A stretch of 64,000 nt of DNA from assembly GCA_003281405.1 (NCBI GenBank), contig QCCD01000005.1, positions 1 through 64,000 on the forward strand, in the 5' to 3' direction. Under the pieces are notes generated by a model that did no database searches, was not told the DNA's origin, and saw nothing but the letters and a program-made list of their open reading frames with translations. The translations under genes were made by a program, and so were the position numbers. The stretch's first letter is position 1, and every line of letters starts with the position of its first letter. Positions 1-11,015 of the stretch are shown here, piece by piece. The stretch is from Prochlorococcus sp. AG-347-K16. Lineage in GTDB: Bacteria > Cyanobacteriota > Cyanobacteriia > PCC-6307 > Cyanobiaceae.

Positions 1-2282
1 ATTTAACACTTAATGATTACGAAGAAATTTGCAAAAGATTAAAGAGAAAACCTAACAGAACGGAATTAGGCATGTTTGGCGTTATGTGGTCCGAACATTG
101 TTGTTATAGAAATTCAAAACCTTTACTATCTAAGTTTCCCACTAAAGGTAAAAATGTTTTAGTTGGACCTGGAGAAAATGCTGGCGTTATTGATGTTGGA
201 AATAATCAAAAACTTGTTTTTAAAATAGAAAGTCATAATCATCCTTCTGCTATTGAACCTTTTCAAGGCGCAGCAACAGGTGTAGGTGGAATTTTAAGAG
301 ATATATTTACAATGGGTGCAAGGCCAATCGCAATCTTGAATTCATTGAGATTCGGTAACCTTGATAAATCATCAAATGTTGATTTACTACGAGGAGTTGT
401 ATCCGGTATTTCACATTATGGAAATTGTGTAGGTGTGCCGACTGTTGGAGGTGAAATTGACTTCGATGATAGTTACTCTGGAAATCCTCTAGTGAATGTT
501 ATGGCTTTAGGACTTTTAGAGACCGAGGAAATCGTTTGTTCTGGAGCTAAAAATGTAGGATCTCCAGTGTTATATGTTGGTAATACAACTGGCAGAGATG
601 GTGTTGGTGGTGCTAGTTTTGCAAGTTCAGAATTAACTACAACTTCATTGGATGATAGACCTGCAGTTCAGGTAGGTGATCCATTTGTTGAAAAAAGTCT
701 TATTGAAGCTTGTTTGGATGCTTTCAAGACAGGTGATGTAATTGCAGCTCAAGATATGGGTGCTGCAGGTTTAACATGCAGTAGCGCAGAAATGGCCGCA
801 AATGGAAATTTAGGGATATCTATTGATTTAGATTTGGTCCCTTCTAGAGAAGATGATATGTCTTCATACCAATATTTATTATCTGAATCGCAAGAAAGAA
901 TGTTGTTTGTCGTCAAAGATGAAAAAATTAAAGATCTTATTGAAAAATTTAATAAATGGGGACTATATGCCAGTGTCATTGGTGAAGTGATAGAAACTAA
1001 TGAGGTAATTATTTCTCATAAAGGTAAAATTGTGGCCCAAATACCTACTTCTGCCTTATCTGATGATACCCCTGTAAATTTTCACAATGTGATTAGTAAT
1101 CCACCTGATGATCTTTTAAATAAATGGGAATGGAAAGAAAATGATTTACCAGAAATTCATGATCAAAAAATATTTTCATTGAAGGAAAATAAGAATTTTT
1201 CTTTTTCAGAAATTATTTTAAAACTACTCTCTAATCCATCAATAGCTTCTAAACGATGGATTTATAAACAATATGACTCTCAAGTACAGGCAAATACAGT
1301 ATTTAAACCCGGAAAATCAGATGCAGCCGTAGTAAGACTAAGAGAACAAAATAAAAAACATAAAAGTAATGTATTTTCTGGTGTCGCTGCTTCAGTTGAT
1401 TGCAATAGTAGATGGGTTGCGCTTGATCCTTTTAGAGGATCTATCGCTGCAGTTGCAGAGTCCGCTAGAAATGTTAGTTGTGTTGGTGCTGAACCAGTAG
1501 CAATTACAAATAATTTAAATTTTTCTTCCCCTGAGAATGATATAGGATATTGGCAACTCTCATCTTCATGTAATGGAATTGCTGAAGCCTGTAAAGCTCT
1601 AGAAACTCCTGTTACAGGAGGTAATGTATCTTTATATAATGAATCTAAAAATAAAGATAATTTAATTACTCCTATCAATCCCACTCCTGTTATTGGAATG
1701 GTTGGAAAGATAGAAAATGTCGAAAAAGCTATAAGTAGTGAATGGAAAAATATTGAAGATCAAATTTGGTTAATTGGTTCTTCCAAATCAGAAATAAAAA
1801 TTGCGGCTAGTTCTTATTTGGAATATTTTCATGGAGAAATTACAGGTCGGCCTCCAAAAATAGATTTGTTGGATGAAAAGTTTTGCCAGAGTTTTTTAAG
1901 AAATGCGATTTTAAACAGTCTTGTAGTTTCTTCTCACGATATAAGCGACGGAGGTTTAGCTATAGCTTTAGCAGAGTCTTGTATTATGTCCGCTAAGGGT
2001 GCAACTATAGAATTAGATAAAGATTTAAATAGAGTTGATAATTTATTGTTTGCAGAAGGGGGGTCAAGAATTATTTTTTCAATTAGTAAAATCAAACAAA
2101 ATGAATGGTTTAATTACTTAAAACAAAATCAAATAAATTTTCCATCAAGTCTTTATGTAAAAAAAATAGGATACGTATCTAGTGACACGCTGAATATAAA
2201 AATTAACGAAAAAAATATTTGCAATATTAGGGTTGAGGAATTAACCAAAAAATTTAATAATAGTATTTCAGATTACTTTTAA
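1..2282 (+). CDS. purL: Phosphoribosylformylglycinamidine synthase II (PurL), 5'-truncated by the window edge
   Basis: FGAM synthetase large subunit converts FGAR plus glutamine-derived ammonia and ATP to FGAM in purine synthesis. The frame is open from base 3, before the first internal Met at 72, and codes for L-T-L-N-D-Y and onward, so the true start lies upstream. About 759 residues are visible, close to the usual 770-780 for the small (PurS/PurQ-dependent) PurL. Family motifs seen are MWSEHCCY near the start, the ATP/metal segment [20 protein letters not shown], two AIRS-like halves, and [16 protein letters not shown] late in the protein. No glutaminase domain is attached, so PurQ and PurS must be encoded elsewhere. 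purF follows after 47 bp on the same strand, suggesting a purine operon. Confidence 0.97.
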   Translation, partial: LTLNDYEEICKRLKRKPNRTELGMFGVMWSEHCCYRNSKPLLSKFPTKGKNVLVGPGENAGVIDVGNNQKLVFKIESHNHPSAIEPFQGAATGVGGILRDIFTMGARPIAILNSLRFGNLDKSSNVDLLRGVVSGISHYGNCVGVPTVGGEIDFDDSYSGNPLVNVMALGLLETEEIVCSGAKNVGSPVLYVGNTTGRDGVGGASFASSELTTTSLDDRPAVQVGDPFVEKSLIEACLDAFKTGDVIAAQDMGAAGLTCSSAEMAANGNLGISIDLDLVPSREDDMSSYQYLLSESQERMLFVVKDEKIKDLIEKFNKWGLYASVIGEVIETNEVIISHKGKIVAQIPTSALSDDTPVNFHNVISNPPDDLLNKWEWKENDLPEIHDQKIFSLKENKNFSFSEIILKLLSNPSIASKRWIYKQYDSQVQANTVFKPGKSDAAVVRLREQNKKHKSNVFSGVAASVDCNSRWVALDPFRGSIAAVAESARNVSCVGAEPVAITNNLNFSSPENDIGYWQLSSSCNGIAEACKALETPVTGGNVSLYNESKNKDNLITPINPTPVIGMVGKIENVEKAISSEWKNIEDQIWLIGSSKSEIKIAASSYLEYFHGEITGRPPKIDLLDEKFCQSFLRNAILNSLVVSSHDISDGGLAIALAESCIMSAKGATIELDKDLNRVDNLLFAEGGSRIIFSISKIKQNEWFNYLKQNQINFPSSLYVKKIGYVSSDTLNIKINEKNICNIRVEELTKKFNNSISDYF

Positions 2283-2329
2283 ATATGAAAAACATTTTTC
2301 AACTATTGATCATTTTAAGATATTAAGTT

Positions 2330-3790
2330 ATGTGCGGAATAGTTGGAATCGTTTCTTCAAATGATGTAAATCAACAAATTTACGATAGTCTTTTGCTTTT
2401 GCAGCATAGAGGTCAAGACTCAACAGGTATAGCAACAATGGAAAATACTGTTTTTCATATACATAAGGTTAAAGGTCAGGTTAATACTGCTTATAGAACA
2501 AGAGACATGAGGAATTTAATTGGCAAAATTGGATTGGGTCATGTTAGGTATGCAACAAAGGGATCAGCAGAAAGTGTAGAAGAAGCACAGCCTTTTTATG
2601 TTAATGCTCCTTATGGAATTGTTTTGATACATAATGGAAATTTGACTAATACCAGAGATTTAGAAAAACAGTTATTTAATGTCGACAAGCGGCATACAAA
2701 TTCTTCAAGTGATACTGAAATGTTGTTGAATGTATTTGCAACAGAATTACAAGAACAAATTAATAATCAAGAATTAGAACCTGATATTATTTTTAATGCG
2801 GTCAAATCTTTACATAAAAGAATTCAGGGGTCCTATGCTTCAATTGCGTTAATTTCAGGACATGGTTTGTTAGCCTTTAGAGACCCTTTTGGCATTAGGC
2901 CTTTAGTCATAGGCAAAAGACTTTCATTAAGCACAAAAAAAGAAGAATGGATGGTTGCAAGCGAATCTTTAGTGCTTGAGAATAATGATTATGAAGTAGT
3001 GAGAGATGTAGACCCAGGAGAAGCTGTTTTTATAAATCTTGATGGGGAGTTTTTCTCTAAGCAATGTTCTGAAAATCCAATGTTATTTCCCTGTGCTTTT
3101 GAATATGTTTACTTGGCTAGGCCAGATTCAATTATGAATGGAATTTCAGTCTATAAAGCTCGTTTAAAGATGGGAGATTACTTAGCAGAAACGATAAAAG
3201 AAACAATCAATTCTGGAGATATTGATGTAGTTATGCCTATCCCTGATTCTTCTCGACCCGCGGCAATGCAAGTTGCAAGACAGTTGGGGATAGAATATAG
3301 GGAAGGTTTTTTTAAAAATAGATATGTTGGTAGAACATTCATAATGCCTGGTCAGCAGAAACGTAAGAAATCTGTAAGGCAAAAATTAAATGCCATGAGT
3401 GCAGAGTTTAAAAATAAAAATGTATTAATTGTTGATGACTCGATAGTAAGAGGTACTACTTCAAAAGAAATTGTCCAGATGGCTAAAGATGCAGGAGCAA
3501 ATAAAGTTTTTTTTACATCAGCAGCTCCTCCTGTACGTTATCCTCATGTTTATGGAATTAATATGCCTAATAGAGATGAATTAATAGCTCATAATAGGAC
3601 AATAAGTGAAATCGCCAATAAACTTGAAATTGATAACCTTGTTTATCAAAGTGTTGATAGTTTGAGTAAATCTATAATTGGTGATTCTCCTATTAAAGGT
3701 TTAGAGATGAGTTGTTTTACTGGTGATTATGTAACTGGAACAGTAAATCAAGAATACTTAAATTGGGTTGAAAATGAATATAAATCTTAG
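2330..3790 (+). CDS. purF: Amidophosphoribosyltransferase (glutamine PRPP amidotransferase)
   Basis: Catalyses the first committed step of purine synthesis, PRPP plus glutamine to phosphoribosylamine. The protein begins [10 protein letters not shown], so Cys2 becomes the N-terminal nucleophile of the Ntn glutaminase domain after Met removal; this fixes the start. The C-terminal phosphoribosyltransferase half carries [14 protein letters not shown] and the PRPP loop [14 protein letters not shown]. At 486 residues it is normal family length. It follows purL by 47 bp and its stop overlaps the convergent topoisomerase gene by 4 bp. Confidence 0.98.
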   Translation: MCGIVGIVSSNDVNQQIYDSLLLLQHRGQDSTGIATMENTVFHIHKVKGQVNTAYRTRDMRNLIGKIGLGHVRYATKGSAESVEEAQPFYVNAPYGIVLIHNGNLTNTRDLEKQLFNVDKRHTNSSSDTEMLLNVFATELQEQINNQELEPDIIFNAVKSLHKRIQGSYASIALISGHGLLAFRDPFGIRPLVIGKRLSLSTKKEEWMVASESLVLENNDYEVVRDVDPGEAVFINLDGEFFSKQCSENPMLFPCAFEYVYLARPDSIMNGISVYKARLKMGDYLAETIKETINSGDIDVVMPIPDSSRPAAMQVARQLGIEYREGFFKNRYVGRTFIMPGQQKRKKSVRQKLNAMSAEFKNKNVLIVDDSIVRGTTSKEIVQMAKDAGANKVFFTSAAPPVRYPHVYGINMPNRDELIAHNRTISEIANKLEIDNLVYQSVDSLSKSIIGDSPIKGLEMSCFTGDYVTGTVNQEYLNWVENEYKS

Positions 3791-6228
3791 TCGAGAAACT
3801 TTTCAAGTCGGAAACAATTTTCAAGGTATTCATCATAATCTAATTTTAAAAAATCAATTAAAAAGTTTGATTTATTGGATTTGAAATTTAATTTATTTAG
3901 GTCTAATCTTGCAGATTTATTTTTATTAGTTTCAATATCAAGGTAATAGTTACTTGCCATTATTTTGAGGAAGTAATCGTTTTTAAGTTGGGTTTTTTCA
4001 TTCAAATATCCCAAACTGTATTCATTTGAGGAGTAAATTTCATTACTATTTATACAAAAGATTTTTCCTTTTTTAGATATTAAAAACATAATTTCCCCAT
4101 CATTAAATGTACAGCAAGATACGATTTTTTCAGATGGTAAAAGTTTTGCAATTATTAATCCTTGGGATTGTTTAGAAGTTGGAGTTAAAATTTTATTTGA
4201 TAAATTAATTTTAAAAATTCTTCCTATCGAAGTTAATATTATTAAATCTTTGCTTTCATTAGAAATAAATGAATCAATCGTTTTTAAATTATTTTTTAAT
4301 TTTGTAATTGTGAAAGATCTATTGCTTTTAAGCATATCTTCATCAAATAAAACTTTTTTAAATCTTCCATCTGAATTTAATATGCATAAATAATTTCCAT
4401 TTTCTTTTTTAATTGAATGAAAATTTATTATTTCATTAGGATTAATATTTCCAAGGATTTTACTATCTAATTTATAGTCTTTATTAATACTTGATTCCCA
4501 ATCAATGTTAAATACTTTTCCCGAATTTGTGATTCCAATTAATTTTATATTTTTTTCGATATTACATATAAATTTTTGAATATTTTTATTATCTATAATT
4601 TTATTTACAACCTCAAATGACTTCTTGTAATTAACTAAAATCATTTTTTTTAAATAAAGTCTATTGTCTATATATAATTTTGTTTTTTTATTTATAAAAT
4701 CTTCTAATATCTGATTATTTAGCGTTTCTAATTCTTCATTTTGATTAATATTTTTAATTATTTTTGTTTTACGTATAACATTGTATTTTTTCTTTAATAT
4801 TAATAATTCTTCTATAAGTAATTCAAGTAATAATTCTCTTTTATTCAATACTTTTTGAAAATAATTCTTTTTTTCTTCTAAAAATTTTATATCGTTATCA
4901 ATTTGATTTTTTTCTAGACTTGTTAATTTTTTTAGTGGCATATCCAAAACTGAATTTGCTTGTTTTTCACTTAAAGAAAAATTTTCTACTAATTTTGATC
5001 TAGCTTGCACAGAATTTTCTGATTCTTCAATAATTTCGATAACTTTTTTTATGTTTTTTGTAGCTTTAGATAAACCTTCTGATATTTCTAGTTTATCAAG
5101 AGTGTTTTTTAGAAAGTAAAAAGTTCTTTTTCTAATTGTTTCTTCTCTAAATTCAAGAAAATAGTTGAGATATTTTTTCAGATTTAGTTGTACAGGTTTG
5201 CCTTTAATTAAAGCTAAGAATATTGCGCCAAAGTTTGTTTGGAGAGTTGTTTTTTTATATAAATTAGAAATAACAATTTCAGAATTAGAATCTTTTTTTA
5301 GTTCTATTACAATTCTCATACCATCTCTATCGCTTTCATCTCTGATATCAGAGATCCCATGAATTTTTCCTGTATTTACAAGTTCTGCAAGTTTTTCAAT
5401 CCAACCTGCTTTATTAATTTGGTAAGGAAGTTCACTAATAATTATTGCATTTTTTTTATGTTTCCCTTTGCCTAAATTTACCTCTTCCGTATTTACAACT
5501 CCTCTTATCGTTATAGATCCTTTTCCAGTTTGATAAAGTTCTTCTATTGCTGGACTATAAATTAACTCTCCGCCTGTAGGAAAATCAGGTCCTTGAATAA
5601 TTTTAGAAAGTTTTTTATCACTAATATCATTATTTTTTACTAAAGCAATTAAACCATCTACAATTTCTCCTAGATTGTGAGGTGGTATGTTTGTTGCCAT
5701 GCCGACAGCAATACCTGATGAGCCGTTCAATAATAAAAATGGAAGTTGGGCTGGAAGAACATCTGGTTCTTTTTGAGAACCGTCAAAGTTATTTGAAAAG
5801 CTTACTGTTTCTGATCCAATTTCTTCAAGAAAACCTTTATGAGCTATCGGAGCTAATCTGGTTTCAGTATATCTCATTGCAGCTGGCGGATCATTATCTA
5901 CAGATCCAAAATTTCCATGGCCTTCAAGAGCAGGATATTTTGTAGAAAAATTTTGTACTAGCCTTACTAATGCATCATATACTGCTTGATCTCCATGAGG
6001 ATGGTACTTTCCAAGTACATCTCCCACAACTCTCGCACACTTTCTAAATGGTTTATCAGGTGTTAATCCTAATTCGTACATCGCAAAAAGTATTCTTCTT
6101 TGCACAGGCTTAAGACCGTCCCTTGCATCTGGTAGAGCACGTCCAACTATTACGCTCATTGCATACTCCAAATAAGAACGTTGCATTTCTTCTTGAAGTG
6201 AGATGGAAGTGAAGTTTTTCTTATCCAT
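3787..6228 (-). CDS. Type IIA topoisomerase subunit A (GyrA/ParC family)
   Basis: DNA breakage-reunion subunit of a gyrase/topoisomerase IV type enzyme. The N-terminal half is well conserved: [36 protein letters not shown] and the active-site Tyr120 in AAMRYTETR. Residues ~370-480 form the coiled-coil tower. The C-terminal ~300 residues are lysine/asparagine-rich and weakly blade-like, with no recognisable GyrA box (consensus QRRGGRG); the nearest segment reads [12 protein letters not shown]. That favours a ParC-like role over supercoiling gyrase, but this is an inference. Length 813 fits the family. It is transcribed against purF with a 4-bp overlap. Many marine picocyanobacteria carry this gene in addition to a canonical gyrA. 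Confidence 0.92.
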   Translation of the reverse strand: MDKKNFTSISLQEEMQRSYLEYAMSVIVGRALPDARDGLKPVQRRILFAMYELGLTPDKPFRKCARVVGDVLGKYHPHGDQAVYDALVRLVQNFSTKYPALEGHGNFGSVDNDPPAAMRYTETRLAPIAHKGFLEEIGSETVSFSNNFDGSQKEPDVLPAQLPFLLLNGSSGIAVGMATNIPPHNLGEIVDGLIALVKNNDISDKKLSKIIQGPDFPTGGELIYSPAIEELYQTGKGSITIRGVVNTEEVNLGKGKHKKNAIIISELPYQINKAGWIEKLAELVNTGKIHGISDIRDESDRDGMRIVIELKKDSNSEIVISNLYKKTTLQTNFGAIFLALIKGKPVQLNLKKYLNYFLEFREETIRKRTFYFLKNTLDKLEISEGLSKATKNIKKVIEIIEESENSVQARSKLVENFSLSEKQANSVLDMPLKKLTSLEKNQIDNDIKFLEEKKNYFQKVLNKRELLLELLIEELLILKKKYNVIRKTKIIKNINQNEELETLNNQILEDFINKKTKLYIDNRLYLKKMILVNYKKSFEVVNKIIDNKNIQKFICNIEKNIKLIGITNSGKVFNIDWESSINKDYKLDSKILGNINPNEIINFHSIKKENGNYLCILNSDGRFKKVLFDEDMLKSNRSFTITKLKNNLKTIDSFISNESKDLIILTSIGRIFKINLSNKILTPTSKQSQGLIIAKLLPSEKIVSCCTFNDGEIMFLISKKGKIFCINSNEIYSSNEYSLGYLNEKTQLKNDYFLKIMASNYYLDIETNKNKSARLDLNKLNFKSNKSNFLIDFLKLDYDEYLENCFRLEKFLD

Positions 6229-6306
6229 TAGAACGTAATATTGAAAAAATTATTGATTAACTAAATTAAGACTAATAGGTAAAACAATATTTACCAGTAT
6301 TGAAGA

Positions 6307-7170
6307 TTAAGATGATTCAGTTATTTTAGATTTTGCCAGTATTACATCTTTTTTAAGCTGTTCATTTTGTAAAAGAATTTCTGTAGAGGATTGTAATTTT
6401 TCACCCCACAACTGTTCTTTTCTATAATCATAATTGACATATTTAGGATCTTTAGCCAAAGCTTTTTTTGCTAGCTTAATTGCTAATTTAGTATCATTAA
6501 TCCTTATGCAAGAGGCCAATCCCAGTAGTGGCTCAGCATTTTCTTGAATTGAGATTGCACTTTCAAAAAGTTTGATTGATAGATTTATATTGTTTTTCTC
6601 AAAATAAGCTAAACCTTGATTATTGATTGCTTGCCAGAAATCAGGTTTGATTTTTATGGATTTATCAAACAATTTGATAGCTCCCAAGTAATTTTTTTCC
6701 ATTAATAAAATATTTCCTAATTGAAAAATAGCTTTGTGGTTATTAGGTTCTATCTTTATTCCTTTTTCTAAAGCAATCTTTGCCTTTCTTTGTTGTGAAA
6801 TTTTTAAGTATATATTACTTTTAGTAAAATATATTTCGCTAATATTTGAGTTTAGCTGCTCTGCTTTATTTAGAGAATTTAATGCGTTTTTGTATTTTTT
6901 GCTAGCTATTTGTGCTTCAGCTAAAATTAACCAAAGTTTTTCTTCTTTTGAATTTATTTTTATGGCTAATTTAGCTAAGTTAAGACTGTCTTCATATTGT
7001 CCAAAGTAAAGAAGTTGATATGCATTTTTACCAATATATAAACTTTGCTTTTCTAAATTTTTAATTGTTGGGAAATAATAATAAGGAACTATTGCTTGAA
7101 CTTTTTCTATTTGTAAAAAGTAAAAACTGATCAAAGAGATCCAGATTATTTTTTGCAAAAATTTTGTCAT
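6307..7170 (-). CDS. TPR-repeat protein with N-terminal membrane anchor or signal peptide
   Basis: The 287-residue protein begins with a hydrophobic stretch (residues ~5-25) ending near VQA, typical of a signal peptide or signal anchor, so it probably acts outside the cytoplasm or on a membrane. Residues ~45-230 are tandem tetratricopeptide repeats of about 34 residues, with the usual A/G/Y/P spacing (for example ALEKGIKIEPNNHKAIFQLG). The C-terminus is charged and helical. Its start overlaps the stop of queG by 4 bp, so the two are probably co-transcribed. A scaffold or assembly role is all the sequence supports. Confidence 0.85.
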   Translation of the reverse strand: MTKFLQKIIWISLISFYFLQIEKVQAIVPYYYFPTIKNLEKQSLYIGKNAYQLLYFGQYEDSLNLAKLAIKINSKEEKLWLILAEAQIASKKYKNALNSLNKAEQLNSNISEIYFTKSNIYLKISQQRKAKIALEKGIKIEPNNHKAIFQLGNILLMEKNYLGAIKLFDKSIKIKPDFWQAINNQGLAYFEKNNINLSIKLFESAISIQENAEPLLGLASCIRINDTKLAIKLAKKALAKDPKYVNYDYRKEQLWGEKLQSSTEILLQNEQLKKDVILAKSKITESS

Positions 7171-8123
7171 ATTTTAGTTTCTCTATTTTTTAGATTTGCT
7201 TGTATGTTTCTTTTCCACATCCATGGTTTAATTCTTTTTAATGTAGTGCCTTGAAGATTTTCTTTCCAGGTTTTATCGTCCCAATTTAGAGATTCAATAT
7301 TAAGATTTTTAATCCATTCTTTTGGTGTAGTTTCATAATTGTTGTTGAATGGCACTGATTTATTCCATGGGCATACATCTTGACAAATATCACAACCCGC
7401 AACCCATCCATCTAAATTTTTTTCTATTTTACTTGGAATAGTTTTATCTCTGTTTTCTATTGTGTGATATGCAATGCACAGATCTGATTGTATTACAAAG
7501 GGTTCTACTATTGCTTGAGTTGGACAATGTTCAATACATATATCACATTTTCCACAAAGCGATTGATGAGGTTTATCTGGTATTAAATCTTTTGTGAGAA
7601 TCATAAACCCCAAAGTAAACCAAGAACCATTGTTTTTGCTTATTAAATTACTATTTTTACCTATCCAACCAATCCCTGCCTCCTCAGCCCATGCTTTTTC
7701 AAGAAGAGGAGAGGTATCAACACATATTTTCCATTTGCAATCAGGAATTTCTTGGTTGATCCATTTACCAATCTTCTTTAATTTTTTATGAATCACTTTA
7801 TGATAATCCTCTCCTTGGCCAAATTTAGCTACCTTGAGGAAATTATTATTGTTGTTTTGTGAATTAATGTAAGCGAATCCAACGCTTAAAACACTTTTTG
7901 CCTCTTCAAAAAGTGAGCCTATGTTTTTTCTTGTTTCTGCTTCCATCCATTTCATTTCGGCATGGTGATTATTTGATAACCATCTTTCTAAGGCATTATT
8001 TCTTAATTTTATACGTGAACTACCTGGTATTGAAGCTATTCCAGCAATTGTGAACCCTTCAAAAATAGCTCTTTCTTTTAACTTTTTACTAATTTCTTTT
8101 TTGTCTTGAATCCTATTAATCAT
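7167..8123 (-). CDS. queG: Epoxyqueuosine reductase
   Basis: QueG reduces epoxyqueuosine to queuosine in the wobble base of GUN-anticodon tRNAs, using cobalamin and two 4Fe-4S clusters. The 318 residues contain two ferredoxin-type cluster motifs, CGKCDICIEHCP and CDICQDVCPWN, plus the conserved DTSPLLEKAWAEEAGIGWIGKN region ahead of them. The protein is slightly shorter than the E. coli one because it lacks C-terminal HEAT-like repeats, as is usual in cyanobacteria. It overlaps the downstream TPR gene by 4 bp and is divergent from the DUF502 gene. Cobalamin dependence fits with the corrin gene cbiD at 31.3 kb. Confidence 0.95.
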   Translation of the reverse strand: MINRIQDKKEISKKLKERAIFEGFTIAGIASIPGSSRIKLRNNALERWLSNNHHAEMKWMEAETRKNIGSLFEEAKSVLSVGFAYINSQNNNNNFLKVAKFGQGEDYHKVIHKKLKKIGKWINQEIPDCKWKICVDTSPLLEKAWAEEAGIGWIGKNSNLISKNNGSWFTLGFMILTKDLIPDKPHQSLCGKCDICIEHCPTQAIVEPFVIQSDLCIAYHTIENRDKTIPSKIEKNLDGWVAGCDICQDVCPWNKSVPFNNNYETTPKEWIKNLNIESLNWDDKTWKENLQGTTLKRIKPWMWKRNIQANLKNRETKI

Positions 8124-8270
8124 TTCATAAATTTTTTATAGCATTTCTTTTAAAATTTATTTTGGAGAATAAACTTTTTAATAAAAAGGATATATTTTTT
8201 TTAAAATATATCCTAACTCAGTAAAAACAGTTAAATTATTAGTAAAGTTAATGTAGTAAGAAAATTTATT

Positions 8271-9005
8271 TTGGTTGAATCTAATCAAAATCAAGATTCC
8301 AATTTAGGATCTAGGCTTCAACAAGATCTAAAAAATGATCTTATAGCTGGGTTATTAGTTGTAATACCTTTGGCTACAACAATCTGGTTGTCATCATTAG
8401 TTAGTAAATTTGTTTTAACATTAGTTACTTCAGTTCCAAAGCAACTAAATCCTTTTATTACTTTAAATCCTTTATTACAAGATTTAATAAATCTTACTTT
8501 AGGTTTAACTGTTCCTTTACTTGCCATTTTGCTTATAGGCCTGATGGCCAGAAATTTTGTAGGAAGATGGTTATTAGAATTTGGAGAAGGCACTTTATCA
8601 AAAATTCCAGTTGCTGGAGCGGTTTATAAAACTCTTAAACAATTGCTAGAAACTTTTTTAAGCAATAAATCTAATAGATTTAGAAGAGTTGTTTTAGTTG
8701 AATATCCTCGTGAGGGACTGTATAGTGTAGGCTTTGTAACTGGAGATGTAGGTCCTTCTCTGCAGCCAGAATCAGAAGAAAAGTTACTTAGTCTTTTTAT
8801 ACCCACTGCACCAAACCCAACTACTGGGTGGTATACACTTGTTCCTGAGTCTTCTGTAAAAGAATTAGATATTTCTGTTGAAGATGCTTTTAGAACAATA
8901 ATTTCGGCTGGCATAGTTAACCCAGATGAGAAAAATAACACTACAAATCCAACATTTTCAAAACTGTTTTCTCAATTACGAGCTTCCACTAATACTTCTC
9001 CTTAA
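8271..9005 (+). CDS. DUF502 family membrane protein
   Basis: A 244-residue protein starting at TTG (MVESNQNQ); an ATG at 8251 is followed immediately by a stop in its own frame. The N-terminal ~20 residues are polar, followed by two membrane segments (~28-48 and ~72-95), the linker between them carrying a short LNPLLQDLINL segment. The C-terminal soluble part has the DUF502 signature: IPVAGAVYKTLKQLLETF, then VVLVEYPREGLYSVGFVTGD, and FIPTAPNPTTGWYTLVPES. The function is unknown across bacteria. nusB follows after only 3 bp, so the two are surely co-transcribed. Confidence 0.9.
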   Translation: MVESNQNQDSNLGSRLQQDLKNDLIAGLLVVIPLATTIWLSSLVSKFVLTLVTSVPKQLNPFITLNPLLQDLINLTLGLTVPLLAILLIGLMARNFVGRWLLEFGEGTLSKIPVAGAVYKTLKQLLETFLSNKSNRFRRVVLVEYPREGLYSVGFVTGDVGPSLQPESEEKLLSLFIPTAPNPTTGWYTLVPESSVKELDISVEDAFRTIISAGIVNPDEKNNTTNPTFSKLFSQLRASTNTSP

Positions 9006-9008
9006 TTA

Positions 9009-9626
9009 ATGCACAATAGATCTCTTTCTAGAGAATTATCTTTAATTTCTCTTGGCCTTATAAAAGATAAAGGTGATTTTAAATTAAATAAATTTCAGAT
9101 AGAAGAAATCTTTGAATCTGCTTTAGATTCTCTAATAAAGTATTGCAGAGAGGAATTAGATAATTGTGAGTCAGAGTTAGAAAATGCTTCACAAAAAATA
9201 TTAGATAGTGAATTACAAGAAGGTGTTGATTCCTCTTATTCAAATGTTCGAGATGAGTTAAAAAAATCTCTTACAAAAATTGAAACTGTAATGAATACAC
9301 TCTCAATAATTTTAGACTTTCCAAAATTAATTGTTTCTAGCGGTCAAATTGATATTAGAGAGGATGTGAATGATAGGATTTTTAATATAATTGATAACCT
9401 TAAAAGTATTGATTCTGATATTGATCAAGCAATGGACGGCTGGAGATTAAAAAGATTACCGAGAATTGATAGGGATATTTTGCGTTTAGCTTATGTGGAT
9501 ATTAATTTTTTGAATACACCTGTCGCAGTTGCATGCGATGAGGCTGTTAATTTAGCTAATAAGTATAGTGACTTGCAAGGAAGAAAATTTATTAATGGAG
9601 TTTTAAGGAGATTACAAACAATTTAA
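9009..9626 (+). CDS. nusB: Transcription antitermination factor NusB
   Basis: NusB binds boxA RNA with NusE (S10) in rRNA antitermination complexes. The 205-residue protein has the cyanobacterial form with an ~60-residue insertion in the N-terminal half. The C-terminal core is diagnostic: WRLKRLPRIDRDILRLAYVDI, then TPVAVACDEAVNLANKYSD and KFINGVLRRL. It lies 3 bp after the DUF502 gene and 62 bp before ftsY, and probably forms one operon with them. Confidence 0.95.
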   Translation: MHNRSLSRELSLISLGLIKDKGDFKLNKFQIEEIFESALDSLIKYCREELDNCESELENASQKILDSELQEGVDSSYSNVRDELKKSLTKIETVMNTLSIILDFPKLIVSSGQIDIREDVNDRIFNIIDNLKSIDSDIDQAMDGWRLKRLPRIDRDILRLAYVDINFLNTPVAVACDEAVNLANKYSDLQGRKFINGVLRRLQTI

Positions 9627-9688
9627 TTACAGTGATTATTTGATATAAATAGATAGTATTTTAAACTATTGAATAAGAATTATTAATA

Positions 9689-10948
9689 ATGACTAATATT
9701 GATTCCGATAATTCTCGTGAGTGGGCTGCACAAGCTTATGCACTTTTAAAAAAACGACAGGAAGAGCAAAAGCAAGAATTAGAGAAACAGGAAGAGCAAA
9801 AGCAAGAATTAGAGAAACAGGAAGAGCAAAAGCAAGAATTAGAGAAACAGGAAGAGCAAAAGCAAGAATTGATTGATATTACTAATAAAGAAAATATTCC
9901 TAGACAGTCTAAAACTATTCTTGAACCTCAATTAGGAGAATTTGATGATAATTTTACCTGGTCAGCAATGGTACTAGCTGCTCAAGGAAAAAAAATAAAT
10001 CAAATATCGATTGATGAAATTGATTGGTTAACCAAATTACGGAGAGGATTAGAAGAAACCCGAAAAGGATTTGTTACTGAATTGTTGGATAAGTTAGGAG
10101 ATGATCCTCTGACTCCTGAAGCTCTTGATGATTTAGAGACTTTATTAATAAGAGCTGATGTAGGAATTAATTCAACCGATAAAGTTATAAGTTCTCTAAG
10201 AACAAAATTAAACGAGGAAGTATTAGGTGCAGAAGCAGGAATAAAATTCTTGAAGAAGGAATTAAAATTAATTATCGATAAACCAATAAAAAATTCGGGC
10301 ACTGATCTTTTAGTTCCCCAAAAGGGCAAGTTAAATGTCTGGTTATTAGTAGGAGTTAATGGTGTTGGAAAAACTACTACATTAGGAAAATTAGCATATT
10401 TGTCATCCAAAAGTAACTATAAAACTTTGATAGCTGCGGCTGATACTTTTAGAGCGGCTGCAGTAGAACAACTTAAAGTCTGGGGAGATAGAAGTAATGT
10501 TGACGTCATATCTAATCAATCAAAAAATGCAGATCCAGCGGCTGTAGTTTTCGATGCAATAAATTCTGCAAAAAAAAGAAATGTTGATTTGTTACTTGTT
10601 GATACAGCTGGTAGATTGCAAACAAAAAATAACTTGATGGATGAATTAGCGAAAATAAAAAAAATTATTGACAAAAAGGTTCCAGATGCAATTGTTGAAT
10701 CATTATTAGTTTTAGATGCAAGTCAGGGTCAAAATGGCTTGAAGCAAGCAAAAAGTTTCGCTAAATCAGCAGATTTAAGTGGCGCAATTATTACTAAATT
10801 AGACGGGACTTCTAGAGGTGGAGTCTCTTTAGCAGTATCTGAAGAAGTAAATTTGCCTATAAGGTTTATTGGGGCTGGAGAAGGTATAAAAGATTTGAGG
10901 CCATTTAATAGTTATGAATTTGTAGAGGCTATGCTCGCAGATAAATAA
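9689..10948 (+). CDS. ftsY: Signal recognition particle receptor FtsY
   Basis: SRP receptor GTPase that docks ribosome-SRP complexes at the membrane. The 419 residues consist of an acidic, glutamine/glutamate-rich N-terminal extension (1-~90) followed by the NG domain. G-domain motifs seen are GVNGVGKTTTLGKLA (P-loop), AADTFRAAAVEQL, DTAGRLQTKNNLM, TKLDGTSRGG and GAGEGIKDLRPF. The N-terminal extension includes a perfect 10-residue tandem repeat described separately. A-domains of FtsY vary greatly and interact with membranes, so the repeat is probably tolerated. The gene follows nusB. Confidence 0.97.
   Translation: MTNIDSDNSREWAAQAYALLKKRQEEQKQELEKQEEQKQELEKQEEQKQELEKQEEQKQELIDITNKENIPRQSKTILEPQLGEFDDNFTWSAMVLAAQGKKINQISIDEIDWLTKLRRGLEETRKGFVTELLDKLGDDPLTPEALDDLETLLIRADVGINSTDKVISSLRTKLNEEVLGAEAGIKFLKKELKLIIDKPIKNSGTDLLVPQKGKLNVWLLVGVNGVGKTTTLGKLAYLSSKSNYKTLIAAADTFRAAAVEQLKVWGDRSNVDVISNQSKNADPAAVVFDAINSAKKRNVDLLLVDTAGRLQTKNNLMDELAKIKKIIDKKVPDAIVESLLVLDASQGQNGLKQAKSFAKSADLSGAIITKLDGTSRGGVSLAVSEEVNLPIRFIGAGEGIKDLRPFNSYEFVEAMLADK
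9761..9870 (+). repeat. Perfect 30-bp in-frame tandem repeat inside ftsY
   Basis: Three identical 30-bp units start at 9761, 9791 and 9821, followed by a 20-bp partial unit at 9851-9870. Each encodes EEQKQELEKQ. No base differs between units, which points to recent slippage expansion and probable copy-number variation between strains. It is not a CRISPR: there are no spacers and it is coding. Confidence 0.97.
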
Positions 10949-11015
10949 AAATTTAATTAATTTTTTCTAAAAATTTAAATTTAATGTTAAAACATATTTA
11001 TCTATTAAGTTTGTT

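Noticed and set aside
1280..1684. 134-residue minus-strand frame inside purL
   Set aside because: Antisense shadow of a strongly conserved catalytic region.
5682..5945. 87-residue plus-strand frame inside the topoisomerase gene
   Set aside because: Antisense to the conserved breakage-reunion domain; no independent signal.
9761..9870. Possible CRISPR array
   Set aside because: Repeats are contiguous, in frame and coding within ftsY; there are no spacers.
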